In this document: in pieces, positions 17,041 to 26,724 of the stretch
Numbering within the stretch: the first letter of the stretch is position 1
Layout of the letters: each line of letters starts with the position of its first letter
NCBI GenBank assembly: GCA_947476675.1
Contig: CANJRL010000017.1
Location: forward strand, 1 to 32,281
Length of the DNA: 32,281 bases
DNA from: Phycisphaerales bacterium
GTDB taxonomy: Bacteria; Planctomycetota; Phycisphaerae; Phycisphaerales; UBA1924
Reading direction: 5' to 3'
Translations under genes and position numbers: made by a program
The notes under the pieces: generated by a model
Seen by the model: only the letters and a program-made list of their open reading frames with translations
Database searches by the model: none
Told to the model about the DNA's origin: nothing

Positions 17041-17700
17041 TCAGCGGCGGCGGCGGGCGCCGGCCAGGCCGACGAAGCCGAACAGGGCAGCGGCGCCCGG
17101 AGCGGGGACGAAAAAGTACTCGACCTTGGCCTCGGCGCTGCCGAAGGTGCTGAACAGCGTCAGCAGGTTGCCGGCGCCGGAACCGCTGGATTCGCCGTTG
17201 GCGAACGCCGGGAGGCTGATCGTCTCGCCCGCGAAGGCCGCGGTGAAGAGGGCCAGGTCGGCGGGGGCAGAGGAGGTCTGGGTGTTGGAGAGGGTGGCGG
17301 CGAGGGTGGTGTACGTGCGGCCCGACGCGCCGCCGAAGTCGGTGGTGCCGTCATAGGCCGCGACCGTCTCGGTGTTCGACGCGATGGGGATGACCACGAC
17401 AAGGTTGGAGAGGTCGGGGCGCTGGAGGCCGATGCGGGCCTGCAGGTTCACGGTGACCGTGGCGGGCTGGCTGTCGAGGCTCTCGAACGCCGCGGTTCCG
17501 CTGACCGTGCCCGAGATGGTGAACGACACGCTGGTCAGCGTGCCGAAGCTCGAGTCGAACTTGGGGAACACCAGGCTGGTCGCCCAGTTCGTGCGCTGGG
17601 TGGGGACCGAGGCGGTGTACGACAGCGAGTTGCTGGCGGAGGCGGCGATAGCGCCCACGAGGGGAAGGCCGCAAAGGGCGGCGCGGATCCACGTCTTCAT
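17041..17700 (-). CDS. choice-of-anchor E domain protein with PEP-CTERM-like tail
   Basis: A 219-residue secreted protein. Residues 1-23 form a signal peptide (MKTWIRAALCGLPLVGAIAA). The body resembles the 'choice-of-anchor E' domain: SYTASVPTQRTNWATSLVFP, then KFDSSFGTLTSVSFTISGT and a long beta-rich region. Proteins with this domain carry various C-terminal surface anchors. Here the tail is FVPAPGAAALFGFVGLAGARRRR in layout: a VPAPG motif, a hydrophobic helix and an arginine end, the usual Phycisphaerae form of PEP-CTERM. The ATG at 17700 follows AGGAAGGAGAG, one of the best ribosome-binding sites in the window, which suggests high expression. It is closed by a strong terminator. No exosortase gene is present. 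Its function on the surface or in the matrix is unknown. Confidence 0.82.
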   Translation of the reverse strand: MKTWIRAALCGLPLVGAIAASASNSLSYTASVPTQRTNWATSLVFPKFDSSFGTLTSVSFTISGTVSGTAAFESLDSQPATVTVNLQARIGLQRPDLSNLVVVIPIASNTETVAAYDGTTDFGGASGRTYTTLAATLSNTQTSSAPADLALFTAAFAGETISLPAFANGESSGSGAGNLLTLFSTFGSAEAKVEYFFVPAPGAAALFGFVGLAGARRRR

Positions 17701-17829
17701 GATTTCTCTCCTTCCTGTGAGCGCCGATCGCGGGGCAGTGCGAGCCCAAGCGCGCGGATGCTCGAGGAAATCCTGACTCCTACCTGTCTGTGCAAGGAGA
17801 CGGCGTGCGACCGCTCCTACGAATGACCC

Positions 17830-17880
17830 AGTATCGGGGGCAGCCCAAGAAAATCAACCCCAAGCCCGCGAAGATGTCAA
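17830..17880 (-). promoter_or_regulatory. possible promoter of the choice-of-anchor-E gene
   Basis: On the minus strand, a perfect TTGACA (17880-17875) occurs, but the hexamer 17 bases on (TTGATT) is a poor -10. Further on, GATACT (17835-17830) is a better -10, with TTGATT as its -35 at a 15-base spacing. The gap between uvrB and this gene (17701-17932) shows nothing else. Confidence 0.3.
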
Positions 17881-17932
17881 CGAAATCTCATGTCTGAAGG
17901 CACAGCAACACACGGTGCGGTGGATGTAAGGG

Positions 17933-20086
<2,154 letters not shown>

Positions 20087-22634
20087 GCGCCGGATCCTAG
20101 CCCCCGCCGGCGCTCACCCGCGCGTCGCCGCGAGCAGCCGCCGAGGCTGCTGCCGGGCCAGGCCCAGCGCGAACGGCGCCGCGGTGCACAGCACCAGGGT
20201 CAGTAGCAACGCCCAGCCCAGGGCGATGGGGAGCAGGGGAGGGATCAGCGTCGCCTTGAGCCCGCCCACCAGTTCCCAGATGCGCAGCGCGGCCATGCTC
20301 CCCTGCAATCCCAGCGCCGTGCCCAGCACGCACGCCGTCAGCGCGATGATGAGCGATTCCGCCAGCACCAGCCGCCCGAGGAGCCCCGCCTGCGCTCCGA
20401 GCGTGCGGACCACGCCGAACTCGAAGCGCCGGGCGTCGATCCCCGCCACGATCACGTTGAGCACCGCGAAGCACCCCAGAAGCATCGCGCCCATCGCGAC
20501 CAGCGTCGCGATGCGCATGAAGCCCCTGCCCATGCCGGTGATCTGGGCCTTGATCTCGCGCCCCGAGCCGACCACGAACGCGCTGTCGCCCATCGCCTCG
20601 CGCACCCTGGCCGTCGCCTCCTTGTCGCCGATCGGGCCCTTCAGTTTCAGTTGCAGCATGTGCACCACGTCGGTCCCGAAGACCCTCTGCAGGTCTGCAC
20701 GCGAGCCGAACACAGCGTGGATCGCCTGGTTCGCGTAGTCCTGCCCGACGTCGAAGTAGCCGCTCACCACGTCGAGCCCCGGCGAAGAGACGGCCCCGAC
20801 GATCTCGAAGGGGAACGATCGGCCCTTGTGCTCGACCGTGAAGGTCTGCCCGATGTCATAGCCGCTGCGCCGGACCAGGAACTCCTTGGCCACGATCACC
20901 GCGCCGCCCTCGCGCATCCGCCGCATCGCGTACGCCGGGTCGCCCTTCACCCAGGCCAGTTTGGTCATCCGGAAGAACGGCTCCGGCTCGAAGGCGATGA
21001 AGTTGGTGGGGGGCGAGGGCAGGCCGCGGATGCCGAAGGCGCTCGAGTCCACGCGGTAGAGGGTCACGGGCACGGAGTCGGCGACGAAATCCAGTGCGGC
21101 GATGCGATCCTGAGCCTCCTTCGGGATCCCGCCCGGGTGGTACGCGAAGGCGTCGGCAAAGTCGATCGCGCCCAGCCAGTCGCGGAGCAGCGTCGTCCCG
21201 TTGGTCCAGACCGCCGTCATGATCGAGAGCCCGACCATCAGCGCCCCGGCGGTGAAGCCGTTGCGGAACGGCGCCGCGGCCGCCGAGCGCACCAGCAGCG
21301 TTCGAGGCACCCGCAGCGCCCGCGCCAGCAGGGGCCCGGCGAGCCGCGCCACCGCCATCGCCAGCGGCACGCCCATCAGGAACGTTCCCAGGAACATCAT
21401 CGGGATGCCCGCGATCGCATGGGCGTAGAACACCACCGTCGGGTCGCTCGGGATCATCAGCAGCGCCACCTGCCCGCCGACCAGCGCAGCCCCAAGGAGC
21501 GTCACCACAACGAACCCGCGCCGACCCGGCGGCCGCGAGCGGGGCGATAGCGCGGCCAGGGGCGACACCCGCGACGCCGACACCGCCGGCCACACCGCCC
21601 CGGCCACGCCGCAGAGCACCGCGCCGGCCCCTCCGCTCGCCAGCCCCCAGGCATCGACATGGAACCCGGCGGGGAGCCGGTCGGGGAAGAGCACCGTCAG
21701 GAACCAGGCGAGCCCCGCGCCCAGGGGCACGCCCATCGCCGCCCCGGCCGCGCCCACCATCGCGCCGCCGAGCAGCTGCGCGACGAGCAGCGTCCGCCTC
21801 TGGCCTCCCAGGCACCGGACGATGGCCAGTTCCCGCTGGCGGTCGAGCACCCCGGTCGTCAGCCCGGTCGCGATGATGATCGCCGAGGCCACGAAGGCCA
21901 GCACCGAGATGAGCACGAAGAACAGGTCGTTGGCCCGCATCGCCGCGCCCATGCCCGAGGTCACCCGCGCCGTGCTCTCGGCCAGCACGTTCTGGGGGAG
22001 CAGCGCGGTGTACCGCTCGGCGAGGGCGTTGGCCTTCCCCGCGTCGCGCTCGCGCAGCACCGTCTGGATCTCGAACAGCCGCCCGGATTGGCCCGACACC
22101 GAGGCCAGCGTCGCCATCGTCACCGTGCCCTCGGAGCGAGGCATGAACCGCCGCGTCAGCGTGTCGTTGATCCCCACCAGTTCCAGCGTCAAGGGCTCGC
22201 CCCACCGGAGCACGGTGAGCCGATCCCCGATGGCCGCCCCGAGGTCCTCCGCGATCGGCGCGTCGAGCACGATCTCGCCGTCGCGCACCGCCGCCCGCCC
22301 CCTGGTCACCGCCGACTTCGTCAGGCGCGATTCCAGGGCCAGATCGACCCCCCGGCCGACCGCCGTCGCCTCTTTCCCGGTGCGCTCGTTTCGGAGCGGG
22401 ATCGGCGCCCTTGCTCGCGGCACGGCCAGTTCGACCTCGGGCTGGGCCGCGATGATCCCGAGAACGCCGGCGTCGAAGGTCTGCCCGGCGACCTCCTTGA
22501 CCCGGATGTCGGCGCGCCCGAGCGTGCTCGCCAGGCGCAGCGCCATCCCGGCGTTCAGCGAGGTCAGCGCGCACGAGACCGCAGCCACGAGCGCCGTGGC
22601 CAGGGCCGCGCCGATGGCGAGCAGCGCGAAGCGC

Positions 22635-23381
<747 letters not shown>

Positions 23382-23454
23382 GGGCGGGGAAGCGTAGCGG
23401 CCCGACCGCGCCCGTCGCCCCGGCTGGCCCGCGCCCCCGGAGGACCCCCGCTGA

Positions 23455-23835
23455 TCAGTGCCCCTGGGCCTTCTCGTATGCCGCGGCATCCATCAGGCCC
23501 GACGCGCTCGAAAGGTCCGCGCCCTTGATCCTGATCAGCCAGCCGGCGCCGTACGGATCCGTGTTGATCAGCCCGGGGTTGTCCGCGAGTGCCGCGTTCA
23601 CCTCCGCGATCTCGCCGGCGACCGGCGAGTAGATGTCGCTGGTCGCCTTGACCGATTCGACCTCGCCGACCACGGCGCCCTTCGCGACCTTCGTCCCCGC
23701 CGCCTTCATCTGCACGTAGGTGATGTCGGTCAGCTGGTCTACGGCAAACTGGGTGACCCCCAGCGTCGCGACCGCGCCGTCCATCTTGATCCACTCGTGG
23801 CTCTCGGTGTACTTGCGGTCGGAAGGGGTCGGCAT
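23455..23835 (-). CDS. gcvH: glycine cleavage system H protein
   Basis: GcvH carries the lipoyl arm that shuttles the aminomethyl group between the P, T and L proteins of the glycine cleavage system. Its 126 residues are the standard length. The lipoylated lysine is Lys63 in GEVESVKATSDIYSPV. Other family marks are YTESHEWIK near the start, GVTQFAVDQL, EVNAALADNPGLINTDPYG and GWLIRI. The ATG at 23835 is preceded not by a purine-rich ribosome-binding site but by GAAAGAACACCG, shared with uvrA. The genes for the T and P proteins are not in the window. GcvH also serves as a lipoate carrier in some bacteria, so a stand-alone copy is reasonable. It may lead the transcript of the ABC transporter and uvrB. 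Confidence 0.96.
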   Translation of the reverse strand: MPTPSDRKYTESHEWIKMDGAVATLGVTQFAVDQLTDITYVQMKAAGTKVAKGAVVGEVESVKATSDIYSPVAGEIAEVNAALADNPGLINTDPYGAGWLIRIKGADLSSASGLMDAAAYEKAQGH

Positions 23836-23908
23836 CGCGGTGTTCTTTCCGGGGTGGTTCGGCAGGGGCGGGGGTCATCGGGCGGTGCGTTCCCGGCGCC
23901 ACCTCGAC

Positions 23909-23995
23909 TGCCATTGCGGGTCGCATGCTACTGGTTGTCTGAAGCCCCAGAGTCGTCAACGACACCGGCAATGGCAAGCAGACAAGGGGTACCCC
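23909..23995. ncRNA. candidate structured RNA with pseudoknot-order repeats
   Basis: Two perfect inverted repeats interleave: TGCCATTGC (23909-23917) with GCAATGGCA (23968-23976), and TTGTCTG (23935-23941) with CAGACAA (23979-23985). Their A-B-A'-B' order is that of an H-type pseudoknot. Inside lies GTCG-TCAA-CGAC (23952-23963), and a palindrome GGGGTACCCC (23986-23995) follows. On the plus strand this would be the 5' part of the transcript ended at 24165; on the minus strand it would be the gcvH leader. It matches no RNA family that I can name. Strand and function are open. Confidence 0.35.
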
Positions 23996-24130
23996 TCATT
24001 GGGTGTGGGAGGTTTCGGCATCCTTGGTGGCGGTTTCCCCATCATGCGGTATTCTTCATCCATGCCTTCCGAGGGCCTCGCCTCTGGCGGCGGCGCCTAG
24101 GCCCGGTATTCCCCTGCTTTCTCCCCTCCG

Positions 24131-24165
24131 GACGGTCGGCGCCTTCGGGCCCGGCCGTCTTTTTT
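24131..24165 (+). terminator. strong plus-strand terminator without an upstream plus-strand gene
   Basis: The stem is 9 bp, a one-base bulge and 3 bp, capped by a TTCG tetraloop closed by C-G (24131-24159), and is followed by six T (24160-24165). Every gene from 13827 to 23835 is on the minus strand, so this terminator must serve a small transcript starting after 23836, or attenuate the operon at 24281. Confidence 0.8.
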
Positions 24166-24203
24166 GTGCCGTTCCCGGTCGCGGATCCCCGCGTCCAGCG
24201 ATG

Positions 24204-24233
24204 TTCGGTGCGCAGTCGGAGGTTCGGTACAGT
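24204..24233 (+). promoter_or_regulatory. weak promoter candidate for the TIM-barrel/cmk/plsC operon
   Basis: TACAGT (24228-24233) with a poor -35 TTCGGT (24204-24209), 18-base spacer, 47 bases before the ATG at 24281. It is needed only if the terminator at 24131-24165 is complete rather than an attenuator. Confidence 0.25.
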
Positions 24234-24280
24234 GGCCCGGTCAACATGATCCGCCAAGGCTGGCGCGCCGACACCCATTC

Positions 24281-25144
24281 ATGCTTCTCATCCTCTCGGC
24301 AAACTCCCTCGCCAAGCGGCTCAAGGCCGCCAGCGGCGGGCTCGACCTGCTCGACCTCCCCCGCTTCACGCGCGAAGAACTCGGGCTCTTCGGCCTCCAC
24401 ATTCACACCGCCATCCTCGCAGGAAGGCCCGCGTCGCAGATCGACCGATTCCGCGACCAGGCCGACAAGAACGCCTGCCCGTGCCTGGTGCTCGAAGAGT
24501 CCGATCCCCAGCCGATCGCCGGCGAAGACGATGAGGCCGAGGCGGGTATCGAGCGCATGCTCCGCGTGCTCGAGGTCGGGCACCGGCTCGGATGCAACGC
24601 CGTTGCGTTCCGGCTCGCCGCGCGCGACACCGAGGCGGTCTTCCAGGACGCCGTCGACAACACCAAGCGTTTGCTCGAGCGCGCCGACCGCCTCGAGATC
24701 AACCTGCTCATGGCCCCGCACACCGGGCTCACCTCCAAGCCCGACCGGCTCACCTCGCTCATCAAGAAGATCGGCGGCTTCCGCATCGGCACGCTGCCCG
24801 ACTTCCAGAACGCCGCGGCCGGGGGCGCCGGCCCGGTCGACGCGCTGCGCCGCCTCACGCCGTACGCCTCCGCGGTCATCGCGTCCACGATCGCCTTCGA
24901 CGCCGCGGGCAAGCACGAGGGCTACGACCTCGAAGCCGCGCTGACCGCGATCGAGGCGGTCGGGTTCGAGGGCGCGCTCGCCGTCGACTACCGCGGGAAG
25001 GGCGATCCCGTCGAGGGCCTGCGCAAGAGCCGCGTCGCCATCGAGCGCGTGATCGGAGGCGGGCCCGAAGAGGACGAAGGCGACGACGACCTCGCCCTCG
25101 GCGCCGACGCCCCCGAAGTGCCGGAAGAGACCATCGACGAATAG
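24281..25144 (+). CDS. TIM-barrel protein resembling sugar phosphate isomerase/epimerase
   Basis: A 287-residue protein with no certain function. It begins MLLILSANSLAKRLKAASGG and runs through an alternating strand/helix pattern that fits the xylose-isomerase-like TIM barrel: LGLFGLHIHTAILAG, CPCLVLEE, NAVAFRLAARD, EINLLMAPHTGLTS and IGTLPDFQ. Acidic and histidine residues that could bind a metal occur at strand ends (HIH, EE, H in PHTG, D in LPDF, DY in VDYRG). The last 20 residues are very acidic. The start at 24281 is the first in-frame ATG that gives a sensible N-terminus, but it has no ribosome-binding site; the frame stays open upstream through the terminator. cmk follows after 12 bases, so it is probably the first gene of a three-gene operon. 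Confidence 0.6.
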   Translation: MLLILSANSLAKRLKAASGGLDLLDLPRFTREELGLFGLHIHTAILAGRPASQIDRFRDQADKNACPCLVLEESDPQPIAGEDDEAEAGIERMLRVLEVGHRLGCNAVAFRLAARDTEAVFQDAVDNTKRLLERADRLEINLLMAPHTGLTSKPDRLTSLIKKIGGFRIGTLPDFQNAAAGGAGPVDALRRLTPYASAVIASTIAFDAAGKHEGYDLEAALTAIEAVGFEGALAVDYRGKGDPVEGLRKSRVAIERVIGGGPEEDEGDDDLALGADAPEVPEETIDE

Positions 25145-25156
25145 ACCCGCTGCAGG

Positions 25157-25897
25157 ATGCGCCCCGTGACCACGATCCCGCCGAGCCGCCACCTGATCGT
25201 GACCATCGACGGCCCCGCGGGCACCGGCAAGAGCTCGGTGGCCCGCGCCGCGGCCTCCCGCCTTCACCTCGAATTCCTCGACACCGGCTCCATGTACCGC
25301 GCCGCGACCGCTCTGGCTCTCGACCGCGGCATCCCGGTGCGAGACGAGCACGCCGTTGCCGCCAGCGCCGCCGACGCCCACCTGCGCTTCGACTGGACCA
25401 CCGACCCCCCGACCATGCTCGCCCACGGCCGGTCCATCGCGCACCGTCTCCGCGCCCCGGACGTCGACGCGAGCGTTTCCGTCGTCGCCAGCCTCCCCGC
25501 CGTGCGCGAGGTGCTGGTCGGCCTCCAACAGGCGATCGGCCGCTCGCACGCGCGGCTCATCACCGAGGGCCGCGACCAGGGTTCCGTCGTCTTCCCCGAA
25601 GCCGACGCGAAGATCTACCTGCACGCCTCGCCCGCCGCCCGGGCCCGCCGCCGCGCCGACCAGCTCCGCGCCCAGGGCCGCCACGCCGACGAGGCGGAGA
25701 TCGCCCGCGAACTCGCCGAGCGCGACGACCGCGATTCGCGCCGCGCCGTCGGCCCGCTCCGCCGCCCCGAGGGCGCTGTCGACCTCGATACCTCCGACCT
25801 CACCTTCGAGGAATCCGTCGACGCCGTCATCGAGATCGCACGCCGCGCCGCGGAGCAGGCGCTCCCTTTCGCGAGCGCGGCGGGGAACACCGGCTGA
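25157..25897 (+). CDS. cmk: cytidylate kinase
   Basis: Cmk phosphorylates CMP and dCMP with ATP and so recycles the CMP released by phospholipid synthesis and RNA decay. The 246 residues, slightly longer than the usual 220-230, contain the P-loop GPAGTGKSS (residues 19-27), EFLDTGSMYRA for the CMP side, VDASVSVVASLPAVREVL, the TEGRDQGSVVFPEA box (usually GRD-x-GT) and the lid KIYLHASPAARARRRA. The Gln-Gly-Ser in place of the common Ile-Gly-Thr is a mild variant. The C-terminus is slightly extended. The ATG at 25157 has only a short AGG upstream. Its stop overlaps the proposed plsC start as CTGA. The cmk-plsC order is common in bacteria, which fits coupling of CMP recycling with phospholipid synthesis. 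Confidence 0.94.
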   Translation: MRPVTTIPPSRHLIVTIDGPAGTGKSSVARAAASRLHLEFLDTGSMYRAATALALDRGIPVRDEHAVAASAADAHLRFDWTTDPPTMLAHGRSIAHRLRAPDVDASVSVVASLPAVREVLVGLQQAIGRSHARLITEGRDQGSVVFPEADAKIYLHASPAARARRRADQLRAQGRHADEAEIARELAERDDRDSRRAVGPLRRPEGAVDLDTSDLTFEESVDAVIEIARRAAEQALPFASAAGNTG

Positions 25898-26724
25898 CCG
25901 GCCCGGGGGGGCCATCGTTCGAGGCCGCCGCCGATCCGCCGCCGATCACGCGGAGGAAGCGGAAGTTCCGCCGCGCCAGGCCGCGCCGCGCCGGCGCCGG
26001 CATCAGGAAGCCCCTCGCCCAGCGCGCGTTCTATTGGTTCGCCTGGTGGGCCGCCATCAGCGCCTTCACCGCCGTCTACCGCTTCCGGCGGTTCAACTAC
26101 CGCCGCATCCCCGCGTCGGGCCCCGTGCTCCTCGTCAGCAACCACCAGAGCCACTTCGATCCGCCGCTGCTCGCCCTGTGCCTGCCCTCGCGGCAGTTCC
26201 GCCCCGTGGCGCGGGCCTCGCTCTTCAAGATCCCCGGGTTCTCGCGGCTCATCCGCACCCTCAACGCCGTCCCACTCGACAACACCACCGGCGACCTCGC
26301 CTCTCTCCGGCTCGCCGCCGATCTCCTCGCCGCCGGCGACGTCGTCACGCTTTTCCCCGAGGGCAGCCGAACCCGAGACGGCGCCATCGGCCACTTCAAG
26401 CGCGGCGTCACCGTGCTGCTCCGACAGGCCCACTGCGTCATCGTTCCCTGCGCCATCGACGGCGCCTTCGACGCCTGGCCCAGGCGCCGCCTGCTCCCGC
26501 GCCTCGTCAGCCGCCGCATCGCTGTCAGCGTCGGCCGCCCGATCGACGCCGACGAACTCATGGAACTCGGCCCCGACAACGCCCTCGCCCTCCTCCGCGC
26601 CGAGATCACCGCGCTGCACCACGACCTCGAGGCCGGCCGGAGCGGCCCCTCCGCGCCGCGCCCGCGAGCCTCACGACACGCCCACCGCCTCGGCGTCGCG
26701 GTCGCTCAGCATCCCGCCGTCTGA
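25894..26724 (+). CDS. plsC: 1-acyl-sn-glycerol-3-phosphate acyltransferase, apparent CTG start
   Basis: PlsC acylates lysophosphatidic acid to phosphatidic acid at the inner membrane. The domain is complete: a membrane-associated segment FYWFAWWAAISAFTAVYRF, motif I NHQSHFD (H-x4-D), a motif II region around FKIPGFSRLIRTLNAVPLD, motif III FPEGSRTRDG and motif IV VPCAIDG. The frame has no ATG, GTG or TTG between the end of cmk and the catalytic domain. The best start is CTG at 25894, overlapping the cmk TGA as CTGA, with GGGGAA 6 bases upstream, giving 276 residues. A frameshift fusion to cmk or a start at ATC is the alternative. The first 40 residues are proline- and arginine-rich. The 3' end overlaps the convergent ileS by 54 bases. 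Confidence 0.85.
   Translation: MTGPGGPSFEAAADPPPITRRKRKFRRARPRRAGAGIRKPLAQRAFYWFAWWAAISAFTAVYRFRRFNYRRIPASGPVLLVSNHQSHFDPPLLALCLPSRQFRPVARASLFKIPGFSRLIRTLNAVPLDNTTGDLASLRLAADLLAAGDVVTLFPEGSRTRDGAIGHFKRGVTVLLRQAHCVIVPCAIDGAFDAWPRRRLLPRLVSRRIAVSVGRPIDADELMELGPDNALALLRAEITALHHDLEAGRSGPSAPRPRASRHAHRLGVAVAQHPAV

Larger units (their letters stand above)
23836..24280. other. 445-base non-coding region between divergent gcvH and the TIM-barrel gene
   Basis: It holds no normal gene. In order it contains the gcvH leader motif (23838-23849), a set of inverted repeats in pseudoknot order (23909-23995), a tiny reading frame of 12 codons (24062-24100, MPSEGLASGGGA, no ribosome-binding site), a strong plus-strand terminator (24131-24165) and a weak promoter-like TACAGT (24228-24233). 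A plus-strand transcript that begins and ends inside this region is implied. Confidence 0.6.

Noticed and set aside
24592-25893. The 430-codon arginine/proline-rich part of the plsC frame upstream of 25894
   Set aside because: It overlaps the TIM-barrel gene and cmk in another frame and has shadow-like composition; only the part after 25894 shows a conserved domain.
25904-25910. Seven-G run after the cmk stop as a frameshift site joining cmk and plsC
   Set aside because: The cmk stop (25895-25897) comes before the run, so slippage there cannot fuse the two proteins.
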